A stretch of DNA of 64,000 nt from Eucommia ulmoides (lineage: Eukaryota; Streptophyta; Magnoliopsida; Garryales; Eucommiaceae). The translations under genes and the position numbers were made by a program. The notes beneath the pieces were generated by a model. That model made no database searches, was not told where the DNA came from, and saw only the letters and a program-made list of their open reading frames with translations. The number at the start of each line of letters is the position of its first letter. Positions within the stretch are counted from its first letter, which is position 1. Positions 36,740-47,799 of this stretch are shown piece after piece. The stretch spans positions 34,238,212 through 34,302,211 of the forward strand of contig CM028335.1 in the NCBI GenBank assembly GCA_016647705.1, in the 5' to 3' direction.

Positions 36740-37090
36740 GCTGAAACCCTAGCATCCCACAAACCCTCGCCGCCGCCGCTCAACACACTCAGATCCGCGC
36801 TTCACCGCTGTCGTCCAGGCTATTCCAAGCCTCACTGACAGTCGTCCAGGCCATTCCAAGCCGCCATCGTCGTCGATCCCACCTTTCCCAATCGCCGCAA
36901 CCCTAGCACGCAGTTCGCAGACCTCGCCGACCATCCTCGGTACTTCGTCGCGACTCGCTGACCCTCGCCGGCCTTCCCCGGGCATCGATTACTCTGTCTT
37001 CAGACTCAGGGACTTCGCTTCTGTATTGAGTTGATGATTTGGTTCAGGTTTTGCTTCAGATCGTCCATGGCTGTTACTGTTGCCGTCGAT
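36740..37090 (+). other. GC-rich leader of the copia element with an internal 31-bp duplication
   Basis: This 350-bp stretch is far richer in G+C than the surroundings (cctcgccgccgccgctc, gacctcgccgaccatcctcgg). It lies between the primer site and the gag remnant. 'gtcgtccaggc.attccaagcc' occurs at 36810 and again at 36841. It does not look like copia gag and may be captured host sequence or an unusual leader. The minus-strand open frame across it is a GC by-product. Confidence 0.5.
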
Positions 37091-37349
37091 TCGGTAAGAG
37101 AAGCATGTTAGTTTGAGAAATAATCATACCATTGCCACCACTACCAATTGCTGCGTTTTGTCGAGCTCCTATGGTCGCCCAATGGTTTTATTCGTGAGTT
37201 TGTTCATTTTTCCAGCTTTGTAACAGTATTCTGGACCAAATCTAATATCTCGGATGTTCGTGAGTATTGTTTTGCTTATACTGGTATTCATTTAAGCCCC
37301 ATAGTTGTTCGTGTTGTTGGTTTGTTTCCCTTGACAAGTTGTTTCGTAT

Positions 37350-38045
37350 TTGTTGTTGTATTGGCGGGAACTAACGTCGATGGCTACCCCTCAATCGTTA
37401 AAAACCCGCAAGTTGAATGTGACCAATCATTTACAATGGTTCAAAGTTGTACAAGTTCTTCCCAATCAAGGGAAACAAGGTGACCAAGAAAGTCATAGTA
37501 ATGAATTTCGGGGTGGCCGAGGTGGCTATTGTCATAGTCAACATCGATGGTGCTCATTTTGTGGCAAGGAAAATCATACCCAAGATACTTGTTGGTACAA
37601 TATTGATCGTTCTCCTAAGTATGTTCATGTGGAAACTAATAATCAGGTTGCTCCCATTTCCGCATCCAACTCTTCAACTCCCAAGACAATTTCTGATGAT
37701 AAGTATGTTCAGTTCCTCCAGTTTAAGTCGTCCAAGCAGACATCTACCCCCATTATTTCGCTAGCTCAACGAGGTAACTCTATTGCATGTCTTTCTTTTC
37801 ATCCTTCCACTTCTATACCTTGGATCATAGACTTCGTTGCTACCGATCACATGTCAGGTACATCTTCTCTATTTACGTATATTCAGTCATCTCTCTCATT
37901 GTCCCCTGTTATTGTTGCTGATAGTTCCACTGTCCCTGTTCGTGGTATTGGCACTGTGGAACTTTCACCATTTTTCTCTTTATCCTCTATGTTGTATATT
38001 CTCTCATTTGCTTTTAATTTGATATCAGTTAGTAAGCTTACTTAA
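37350..38045 (+). pseudogene. copia gag zinc knuckle and protease region
   Basis: A 231-codon stretch carries a CCHC zinc knuckle at residues 68-81 (WCSFCGKENHTQDTC), which binds nucleic acid in Gag. A protease-like WIID..ATDHM segment lies near residue 155. The amino-terminal gag body is not recognisable. This is part of a broken polyprotein. Confidence 0.8.
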
Positions 38046-38301
38046 CAACTTCAGTGTTCTGTTTGCTTCTTTCCTGATTCTGTCATTATCTAGGATTTGA
38101 AAACACAGAAGACGATTGGCGTAGGGCGTGAGAAAAATGTCCTTTATTACTTCCACAATCATGCTGAGACACATATTATCCCGCCCACTGCCTGCCCTAC
38201 TGTTGCATTTGCCCACCAAATTCATTGTGGCCTAGGCCATCCCTGTCTTACCAATCTAAAGGTACTTGTTCCTAGTTTACATCATTTATCCTCCTTAGAT
38301 T

Positions 38302-39054
38302 GTGAGTCTTCAGTTGGGAAAACATCATCATACTTCATTTACTTCACTCGCTCAGTTTCGCGTATCAAGTTCTTTTAGTTTAGTACATTCAGACGTTTGG
38401 GGTCCTTCTCGTATTGTCTCTACACTTTGCTTTTGTTATTTTGTCACGTTTGTTAATGATTTCTCTCAGGTTACATGGCTCTATTTAATGAAAGATCATT
38501 CTAAATTGTTCTCCATTTTTTCTGCCTTCTGTGCTGAAATTAAAACTCAATTTAATGTGCCCATGCGTATACTTCGTAGTGATAATGCTCGAGAATATTT
38601 TTCTCAACCATTTACTTCATTCATGTCACAGTCTGGTATATTGCATCAGTCTTCTTGTCCTCACACACCGCAACAAAATAGAGTTGCTGAGCGTAAGAAT
38701 CGACATCTCCTAGAAGTGACTCGAACTCTGATGTTTGAGATGAATATTCCCGAACACTTCTGGGTAGATGCAGTTCTTACAACTTACTTCTTGATTAATA
38801 GAATGTCGTCTTCTACCCTGAATGGCAAAGTCCCTCATTCTATTCTTTTTCCCCGATTACCCTGGTTTGCTTTACTTCCCCGTATCTTTGGATATGTCTG
38901 TTTTGTCCACCAGTTGACTTCTGGCAAGGATAAGTTAGATCATCGTGTCATAAAATGTGTTTTCCTTGGTTATTCTCGCACACAAAAGGGTTATCGATGT
39001 TATAGTCCTTCTTTACGTCGCTCTTTCATATGTGCAGATGTCACCTTCTTTTAG
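38302..39054 (+). pseudogene. copia integrase region
   Basis: A 250-codon stretch shows LVHSDVWGPSR, FVNDFSQVTWLYLMK, LRSDNAREY and HTPQQNRVAERKNRHLLE, the integrase core of Ty1/copia. A GAG-pre-integrase piece (IHCGLGHPCLTNLK) precedes it at about 38220. The enzyme inserts element cDNA into the genome. Confidence 0.88.
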
Positions 39055-39479
39055 TCCACCCCTTACTTTTCTGACCTATCATCACGAGATGATCCAGATG
39101 CCACCCTTCTTTTACCAAGCCTCCCAAACCCGACACCATCTCCTTCCACTCCCGAACTTGTCCCACCTAGTCGTCGTTCACCGCCTTTACATGTATACAC
39201 TCGTCACCAAAAGGTAGTTCCCGCCGTTGAGCCAATCATCTCTGTGTCTTCAGATTCTTCTCTAGTTCATGAATCCATGTCTGACTTGGACATACCCATT
39301 GTTATTCGGAAGGGTAAGCGCACATGTACTCAACATCTTATTTCTAATTTTGTCTCGTATGCACATCTATCTCCTTCATATTCCTCTTTTTGTTGTTTCT
39401 CTATCATCTGTTTATATTCCTAAGTCTATCACAGAGGCTCTCCGTCACCCTGGTTGGACTACCGTAATGGAAGAGAAAA

Positions 39480-39953
39480 TGCTAGCTTTACATCAGAATG
39501 ATACTTAGGATCTTGTCTCGCTTCCGCCTGACAAAACAGTAGTTGGATGTAAATGGGTATACACAGTCAAAGTTCATCCGGATGGAACCATTAATCGACT
39601 CAAGGCTCGTTTAGTTGCCAAAGGTTACACTCAAGTATATGGTCTTGATTATTCTGAGACCTTTTCTCCCGTTGCCAAACTCGCTTCTGTTCGCTTGTTC
39701 ATCTCTTTGGCTTCCACCTTTCGTTAGCCGTTGCATCAACTTGACATCAAGAGTGCATTCTTAAATGGCGATTTGGCTGAGAAAGTGTTCATGGAGCAAC
39801 CTCCTGGGTTTGTTGCTCAGGGGGGGGATCTGGTTTGGTATGTCGCTTGAAAAAATCCATTTATGGCCTTAAACTGTCTCCTCAAGCATGGTTTGGGAGA
39901 TTTAGTGAAGTAGTCACTGAATTGGTCTTCGTCATTGTAGAGTCGATCATTCT
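39480..39953 (+). pseudogene. copia reverse transcriptase, amino-terminal part
   Basis: The plus strand encodes [37 protein letters not shown] and LDIKSAFLNGDL, the usual start of copia RT. The region is broken within a few hundred bases. Confidence 0.8.
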
Positions 39954-40910
39954 GTGTTTTACAGGCACAGTAAAATCGGGAGAATATTGTTGATTGTGTA
40001 TGTGGATGACATCGTGATTACCGGGGACGACCATCAGGGTATTCAAAAACTCAAAACGTTTTTGCATGACAAGTTTCAAACTAAAGATTTTGGTCAATTG
40101 AAGTATTTCTTGGGGATTGAAGTTTCTCGATCAAGTCAAGGTATTTACCTGTGTAAGATAAAATATGTTCTTGATCTATTAAGTGAAATAGGAATGCTAG
40201 GAGCTAAACCGATTGATTCACCTATGGATCTAAACAACAAATTATTAGCAGATCAAGGTGTACCATTGGCAGATTCAGCACAATACAGACGGTTAGTTGT
40301 GAAGTTGAACTACTTGACAGTTACTAGATCAGATATTTCATTTGTTGTGAGTGTTATCAGCCAGTTCTTGGATCGTCCCACGACGTATCACTGGGATGTA
40401 GTAATTTGTATTCTTCAATATTTGAAAGGTTCTCTAGGATGTGGTTTGTTGTACCAGAACTTCGGTCACACTCACATTAAGGGATATACAGATGTAGATT
40501 GGGCTGGATCTCCCTCGGATAGGAAGTCCACTACTAGGTGTTGTGTATTTGTTGGAGGTAATCTTATTTCTTGGAAGAATAAAAAGCAGACAGCTGTGGT
40601 GCGGTCAAGTGCAGAATCAGAATACAGGGCGACGGCCCACACTACTTGTGAGCTAACTTGGTTGAAACTTTTGTTGGAAGAACTCGGATTTAAACACTCT
40701 TCACTGATGGATCTGGTATGTGATAATTAAGCAGCACTTCATATTGCATCTAACCCAGTCTTCCATGAAAGGACAAAACATATTGAAGTTGATTGTCACT
40801 TCATTCGAGAAAAAGTATTGCAGAAGCAGATTGAAACTAAACATGTAAAGTCAGTTGATCAGTTAGTTGATTTGTTCACTAAACCGTTAGGGGCTCAAGG
40901 ATAAAGTACA
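39954..40910 (+). pseudogene. copia RT (YVDD) and RNase H region
   Basis: It starts within RT: ILLIVYVDDIVITGDD near residue 15, then FQTKDFGQLKYFLGIEV. RNase H follows (YTDVDWAGSPSDRKSTT and VRSSAESEYRA). Past 40730 the similarity continues through [13 protein letters not shown] and LFTKPLGAQ to 40905, just before the polypurine tract. Confidence 0.88.
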
Positions 40911-40961
40911 TTTGTAACAAATTAGAAGCATACAATATATATGCTCCAGCTTGAGAGGGAG

Positions 40962-41121
40962 TGTTAAAAGGGTATTTCTGTCTTTTCTGTATTATTTAGG
41001 GTTTCGAGTACGGTTTAGGATTTGCTGTATTATTTCTTCATTTTCTATATAAATAGAGGGATAAGTTACCACAATGGATTAAGCTTTCTCGTTCTTTTCA
41101 TATCACTCTTTTACTTCAATA
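40962..41121 (+). repeat. 3' LTR of the copia element
   Basis: It is the mate of 36457-36616, beginning TGTTAAAAGGG and ending ..TTACTTCAATA. The purine tract 'gagagggag' abuts its start. All hand-counted differences from the 5' LTR are transitions. Confidence 0.9.
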
Positions 41122-41365
41122 GTTATATTTAATCCTCCTTATCATGTTATAAGTTACCAGTGATACTTCTGCATGGGACAAATGCAACTTGTTTAGGAGA
41201 TATGATCTTTTGAAGCACTAGGTGGATCTAACCCTCAAGTTTCGCACTAATTGCATCGCATTTGGCTATTTTGAATGCTCAACTCCATTTCAACTTCTTT
41301 ATGCAATCAGAATTTGCGGGGTTGGTTTAAGAGCTTGTTTAAAAGAGATGACAGTCAACGGTTGG

Positions 41366-42152
41366 ATTCTTTAACGGTAGACACACACTAAGCACTCTAA
41401 ACTGACATATTCGTAAAAATAAATACAACTTGATAAGTTACTGAATGAATCAAACTACCTAGCAATCTCTTCCCTTTTTAATTCAGTGACAAAATAAAAA
41501 CCAAATATAAATAATCTAACCTATTTGAAAAATTACTGAAACATGTATACAAGATCACATGAACTTGTTTAGACTATCCTAATCTAAAGTCTTGTAGCTT
41601 GTTACCCAAAATACTTAAAACGAAATAAATCCAAGGTGGTAAGTGCATATTAGGTAAGAATGAATATAACGATGCATTGGCTTCCCCTCATTCAATAAGC
41701 TTCCTCTAAAATAACGCATATAGGACCTCAAGCACTATCATTCATCAAATAATCAATTGGTGTCAGGGAAGATGCATATCGTAACCTTATAGAAAATTTA
41801 ACACACACATGTGCCCATGATATTCGATTGTGACTCTATCCATGTATTGGCCTCCGCCACGAGACAATAACTAACTACCTAAGCCTGATGAACAATATGT
41901 AAGAAATAAAAAATCAATGTCTTTCAACTATGAAGAATGATTCAACATATACAATAATAATATTGTAAATGATCCTAAATTATACTTTGTAACTTTTCCT
42001 CAATTGTAGGGTAAATAATTTAATTTAATTACTAAATTAATTACAATAACGAAGAGAGGTTTAATACTCTCACGCAAACCCTGCTAGCCTGGAGAGACGA
42101 GGTTGGATCGTAGAAGATGAAATCTTGTCTTGTGAAGTCCCTTGGTAAATAT
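41366..42152. other. unassigned DNA, no gene seen
   Basis: Moderately AT-rich sequence between the LINE and a Tat-like LTR fragment. No open frame above 60 codons shows a motif, and no repeat relation to the rest of the window was found. Confidence 0.5.
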
Positions 42153-42560
42153 TGACACACCCCGGATTTTAGAAAAAAAGAGAGGCGAGAGAAGGGGAAG
42201 ACACAATTTGGTTTCCTCCCTTTCAAAATCCGTTCATTTTTAGAAAACTATTTTCAGGAGCTTTTCTAGGAGCTGGTTTTGAAAACGTTTCTTTGGGGCC
42301 AAAATTTGTTTAAAAAATAGAGTCGTCACCTAGCATTGACTTAAATGGTGTGCTAGGTCACCAGAATTTAGAAAAATCATTTTTATTTTGAAATGACCCA
42401 AGTTTTAACTCGAAAAAACTGTTGATCTTAACTAGAGATTTATTTAAAGTTCGGGGGTGGGTTATACTCGGGAAAAGTGTTAGGCACCCCAAGACACTAG
42501 TCCAAAGACGGTACCTAAGTTTAAATAAATTTTTAAAATCAAACGAGTCCAAGTAATTTT
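42153..42560 (-). repeat. Tat/Ogre-type LTR fragment, minus orientation
   Basis: It begins TGACACACCCCGGATTTTAG on the plus strand. Its reverse complement matches 12940-13270: 'ctggtgacctagcacacca', 'aatgctaggtgacgactc', 'cccgagtataacccaccc' and 'ggggtgcctaacac' all have counterparts. No primer site follows its end. The far border is lost in A-rich DNA. Confidence 0.6.
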
Positions 42561-42862
42561 CTTCGATTTTTGTTAACACACTAATTCCCATTTTTATTAT
42601 TTGAGTTTTTTTATGTTTATTTTATGTAAAGAAGAAAGAAAAACATTTAAAAAAAAAAAAGAACAATAGATGAAACAGAAAATAAAGAACAAATGTCTCA
42701 TTTTAGACCGCCAATCGATTATGGAAGAATCGACAAGTTTGACTCTTGGGGGGATTTTTATTATTTAGTTAAGGATGATAACTAGTATGCATTTTTAAAG
42801 AGAAGAAAAAGAGTAAGATAATTTTAAGAAAAAACATTTTTATTGGATTGTAGAAATCCATG

Positions 42863-42906
<44 letters not shown>

Positions 42907-44300
42907 CAATAAAAAATGTTTCCTATAAAAACAAAGTATACGAAAACATTAATTTATGGAAATAATTTAGAAAAATCAAAAAATAAATAAAAATCAAGAA
43001 ACTTCTTTTGGGAAAATCTTTAAAAAAACATTTTTGGTTAAGAAATAAGTTACAAATTTTAATTTTTGACTAATTTAAAAAAAAAATGAAATATAAATAA
43101 AATTAAAAAAAAATTAAATTTTTTTTTGAAGAGACGTTATTGGAAGAATATTTTTTAGCAAAAACTTCTTGGAAATAAAAACATTTTTTTTTGTAAAACA
43201 CTTGAGAAATGATTTTTTTTTTTTTTTTTTAAATGCTTCAAAAAGGTTCTTGAAAAATAACAACAATCTTTTTAAAAGAACTTTGTTTAGGAAAACCTTA
43301 AAAACAATTTTTATAAGAAGAACCTTTTTTTTTTTCAAACAATTTGTAAAAACCATTTTTTATAAAACTAAGAACAAGTTAAAGAAAAGAACCATATTTT
43401 TATGAAAACAAGTAAACATGCTTTTTTGTTAAAAAATAAAAAAAAATTGTTAAAGACATGGTTTTGAAAAAAAAAAAAAATAATAAATTCTTTCAAAAAT
43501 CATTTTAAAAAAATATTTAAAGGCAACATGTAAAATAGTTTAGGAAAACAAGTTGAGAAAAATACTTGTAAAAGACATTAAGTTTAGGAAAATACTTTTT
43601 AAAACTATTAGGTTTAGAAAAATACTTTTTAAAGACATTCCATTTTTCAAGAAAAAACTTAAAAAATCATTTCTAAGAAGTTAACTAAACTTTATATATA
43701 TATTTTTTTAGAGGAAAACACAAAAATCCCTTTTTGTGAAGAAAACTTTATAGGTAAATCTCCTTATTTATTTTTTATTTTTTATTTTCTTGTTTTTGTT
43801 TGTTTAAGAAAAAATAAGGACAAAACATGATACTAAATATGAAATGCACTTTTGATTCTTGTTAAGAACACCACAACCAAATTGACTTATTTAGGCAAGG
43901 TTAATGTTATTGTTTATTTTTGTTAGTAGAAAAAGGAAAAATAATATATATAGAGATAGATAGATAGATAGATAGATAATGTGAGGTACCACTAGATTTG
44001 TGATGTGTTGGATCTGAAGTTACTATAACTTGATAAGGTACACACAGATGAGAATGATTCAGATATAATGACAAAACTTTTGCTTGAATAGAGGTTTGAT
44101 AGTCGTAGAAGGAAAGTAGGTCTCCTGCATTTCCCCACATGAGCTGGAGGAGGAGATTTATTGGGTAGATCTAGCTCATGTGGAGATAGACCTAACCCAA
44201 AGATCAATTGGACTTGAATTTAGAAAGGAAAAAAAATCATTTAGGCCTAATTAAATAAAAGAAACAAAAGGAAATTCTAAAGCCCGCTAGGGCTTAGTTT
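42561..44300. other. A-rich low-complexity DNA, including a 39-bp poly-A and (GATA)n
   Basis: Nearly continuous A/T runs, with poly-A at 42867-42905 and repeated 'ttaggaaaatactttttaaa' pieces at 43570-43640. A (GATA)n microsatellite lies at 43955-43978, and a small inverted repeat (ccacatgagct at 44137, agctcatgtgg at 44171). It may be the rest of the LTR at 42153, but I cannot show it. Lys/Phe-rich open frames here are compositional. Confidence 0.5.
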
Positions 44301-45404
44301 CTTAAAACTTACGGAATGCGCCTTTGAAAAGGGTGACAACTTCTTCTCTTTTTTTTTTTTCTCTGTGCACAAGAAAAAGAAAAAGAAACACACAACAACA
44401 GTTTGGTTGTGGGTAAAAAACTAGTTATATGTAGGCGTAAGTATAGAGAGAAGGAAGATGAGAGAGAGAGAACCACTTTGCCTTGACAATCGGGCGGTGA
44501 TTCAAATTCCAATTGGACTGAAATTTTAGGAATTTGTTCTTGACATCAAGTATTTCGTTTCTATCGGTTTTGATTTTTGATAACCCTCTCTTAATTGTTG
44601 ATTCAGTATTTCTCTCTAAACTTGTATTTATCGTTTTCTGTTAAATCTACCGTTTTTGTTAATGTTTATGTGGTGATCCAATAGTTTTTGTATTGAAGGT
44701 TTGAACAATTGTAGTCTCATTATTTTTGTGATAGTGAAAAGTTGATATCGAACTTCGACCCTGTGATTTTTTTCCCGTCTTGGGGTTTTGCACGTAAAAA
44801 ATTATGTCTCATGCTTTATCTGTTACTTGTGTTAATTTGGTCACTATTTGTGGGGTGTTAAAATTGGTAATCTAATTTGGTCACTATTTGTGGGTGTTAA
44901 AATCGGTAATCTCATTGTAATCACATGAAGATGGAAAATAAAATCTAATCAATTGGTGATTTTCATAACAACTTTGCACATGAATATTTTCTTTGCTCCT
45001 GTTGTGTAAAATTCTGAACAAACAACTCCTTAGGATTCATTTGGAGTACAAAAATGTCTTTTAGGATTTGCTGCCAATAAGTGATGATGCCAAACCTCCT
45101 CCATGGCTGTATACATCTTACAAAAATGTTCTGAAAATATCATAACCTCCCAGGTTGGACATTGTAGGAGCATCGGCTTTTCCTTAACGAAGAAGAATAA
45201 GGTTCTGATTGTCTTCATTTTCTTATGTAGGAAAGTTTTATTTTTAGTCCCGATTTTGTTGGTTTGCAATTGAATTGTTTAGTTTTCGGATTTTATAATG
45301 ATTTCAAAAAAAAATAACAAAATCCGCCATTCTACTTTTACTCATCATATTGAATTTCTCTTACGCTCTCCCCTACCAAAAGCTTAATTATTTCCACATT
45401 GCGA
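44301..45404. other. unassigned DNA with a 40-bp tandem duplication
   Basis: No convincing gene. At 44834-44912 the 40-bp unit 'aatttggtcactatttgtgg...ggtaatct' is present twice with two differences. A minus-strand frame at 45030-45269 (79 codons) has no recognised motif. Confidence 0.5.
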
Positions 45405-45885
45405 TCACCATGTGAAAAGGTAATATTGCTTTGAAGTTGGTTGCTTCATCAGAGAAAAGTTTTTCCCACCACGCCCTATTTTCCTTGCTGAATTCAACCA
45501 ACCCCACCAATAACACATGAACCTTTTTCTCCCAATTTTATTTAGAGTAACCAATGTATAAGGATTTAATTTTGTCGAAGCATTTGACACAACCGATAGG
45601 CCCCCTTTTTCCTCACAAATTTCAAACTTGAATTGATTTGTTTGTAGTCCATTTAAAAGGAGCTGGCTAATCGATGATGGAATATTACGACGCAAAGAGG
45701 GGCCCAATCAGACTTTTCACTAGTGGAAGCCAAGCCCCACTATTCTGAAAATATATATATATATATATGTGTGTGCTATTAATCATGTCATGAAGGCCAA
45801 ACTTCAAGCAAACACAAACAAACAACTTACTCACAAACCCCCTCCCCCTCAAGGAAAAAGGGTTTTGGTAGCTTCTTGTACCCAA
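45405..45885 (-). pseudogene. unclassified coding-like remnant on the minus strand
   Basis: Two adjacent minus-strand frames, 45405-45707 (100 codons) and 45685-45885 (66 codons), have non-repetitive, protein-like composition: SSISQLLLNGLQTNQFKFEI, IGRKRFMCYWWGWLNSARKI and GAWLPLVKSLIGPLFAS. I vaguely associate this kind of sequence with repeated plant proteins of unknown function, but cannot name a family. A (TA)n tract interrupts the region at 45753-45766. It is a decayed gene of unknown origin, host or transposon. Confidence 0.35.
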
Positions 45886-47799
45886 ATCAAGTGGACTTTG
45901 GAGCCCTTCCCTTTTCCCATTTGCCTTTTTGTGGTTTAGATATGAAAGTGAAGTTAGGCAAGAGAAGCACCAATCAAGGTCATTTGTTTCCCTTTTTACG
46001 ATAGAAGAATTGTGTCATTATTGTTTAAAGGTGGAAAAAGTTGCATTTGTAAATTTATATGTCACTTATCCCAAAAGAATGGACTTTGCTGCACTTTCCA
46101 CCTTAACATTTTAATAATTGCATCTTCAATTTTTATATTTGTGTTTCATTGTCATTTCTAACGATAATCAACCAAATTTATGATGAATAGGATGAAGCAA
46201 TGAGTATGGTATGCAAAACTTTAACGGTTGGATATAATGGAATTGATGTAGATTAGAATGAGAGGAAAAATAGAATTGATTTATCAATAGAATTCCATTC
46301 AAAATTTCCTTATTTGGTTGCTATTATATGCTTAAAGTAATGGAAGGATTAAAATTATTGAACTTTCCATAATACTCTCCTACATATCAATTTTGAGGTA
46401 AAAATTATTTGTAAGTATACAAGATAACAAAAACAGATTCATAGTGTAATTTTTCCCAAAAACTTACCGAAACAATATGTGAAGTCAACTTTATATTGAG
46501 GAGGGTAAAAATTTGCACATTAAAAAGTAGCGCTCTTATGTTCAGTTTTCATTCCTCACTTTCATTCCCTCCAAAAATTATAAACTAAAAGTATATTTTC
46601 TCTCTCTAATTACACATTTTTTCAAAATTTATAATCTTATTTTTCTCTCTCTACCACATATATCTCAGTTGATTATTTTTAATAGTATTCTTGACTCCTT
46701 CAGTAATGTCTAGAATTTTTTTTCTCTTGAAAATTTGATATCTAGACACATTTTCTCTCTTTATTGTTTTTAAATCAATTTATTTACTCTCTAAAAAATA
46801 TATTTTTAAATATTTATCTCTCCATATGTTTTTGTATTTGAATTTTTATTATTATTTTGATATTGAAAAAAAAAACCATTGTGATGGAATGAGTGACATT
46901 CCTCTACTTGAAATAAGGAATGTTATTCCTCCATGATTTTTATTTTATAGTTTAAACAAACGAGAGAATAAAATTAATTTTGAAATTGTGATTTTATTAC
47001 ACCTGATTTCATCCAACCAAATATAATCGTAAATCAATTGTAAAATTGACTGATTACGGTCAAAAGGACCATTAAATACATCTGTGAATTTTTGAAGGGA
47101 ACTACGATGAAAACTTATAAAAATCAACTCCATCCATATCCCAAGGATGAAAAGTGTAATTGACAGATAAAATAAACATTCTTGCAAGGTAATTTCTACC
47201 ATGCAACCGACCTTTACTTTATTCCACATATTTCGCGTTAAGAAACAGTAAGGAATTTTAGGTAGAATAAAAAATTGATTCATAGTCAAATTGAGTATAA
47301 AACTTTTAAAAAATATATGATTACTTCAATTGCGCCTAAAAGTATACTTTAATATTATTTTAAAAATAATTTATAATTATAATTAAAAATTGTAAACAGT
47401 AATTAACTAATTACCTTAAATAATTAATTTAATATTATAAATTAAAATGATGTCGGTCTTACAAAGCAATTACAATAAATAAAAATATTAAGAATTCCCA
47501 AAATATGTAATTTAAATGATATATCTTCAATTGAATGATAAAGATTAATTATTGAAAATTTAAATGCTGAATTTTAAATGCTGAGATTTTAAGTGCCGAA
47601 AATATCAGAAAGTTATTTAATAAAATTAAAATTTTAAATACTAAAAATTTAAGTGATGATTTTTTTTTTTTATTTGTTTGATAAGTGAAAATTTTAAATG
47701 CGAAAAATTATTTAATTTACATGACTATAATTATCATTGAATCAAAATAATTTTATTTTGTGTTATATTTTAAGTTTTTTGACTTTGTTTTCTATTTAT
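45886..47799. other. AT-rich DNA; no gene recognised
   Basis: It contains CT-rich 'tctctctctaat' runs (46590-46830) and repeated 'ttttaaatgctga' words at 47560-47710. A minus-strand 114-codon frame (46945-47289) has no known motif and an AT-biased composition. Confidence 0.45.

Larger units (their letters stand above)
36457..41121 (+). mobile_element. Ty1/copia element (RE1-like), fossil with both LTRs
   Basis: A perfect GTTAT duplication (36452-36456 and 41122-41126) flanks two 160-bp LTRs. A degenerate initiator-Met primer site follows the 5' LTR and a purine tract (ttgagagggag) precedes the 3' LTR. Gag zinc knuckle, protease, integrase, RT and RNase H are all recognisable in order, so the full copia layout is present, but the coding region is broken in several places. 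By hand count the LTRs differ at 11 of 160 sites (about 7%), suggesting roughly 3-5 million years at common plant rates. It was inserted in the LINE. Confidence 0.92.
34723..41365 (-). mobile_element. L1-type LINE remnant, 5'-truncated, split by a copia insertion
   Basis: The minus strand encodes decayed L1 reverse transcriptase. At 41170-41230 it reads IISPKQVAFVPCRSI (family: II.P.Q.AF..GR.I). Near 36340 there is a relic of the RQGDPLSP motif, near 36210 HLA.VDDM (the FADD box), and at 35940-36040 LRHPIYKGHKK...LLSIGGRLVHAKH (family: YLG.P.FKG...LLS.AGR..L.K). The 3' end carries a T-rich tail on the plus strand at 34723-34740, touching the copia LTR end. The element occupies 34723-36451 and 41127-41365, about 2 kb, and has many stops. 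The endonuclease part is missing. Confidence 0.7.

Noticed and set aside
36749-36985. Minus-strand 78-codon Arg/Gly-rich frame
   Set aside because: By-product of the GC-rich copia leader; no motif, and opposite to the element's coding strand.
46945-47289. 114-codon minus-strand frame as a host gene
   Set aside because: AT-driven composition, no recognised motif, no promoter or splice context.
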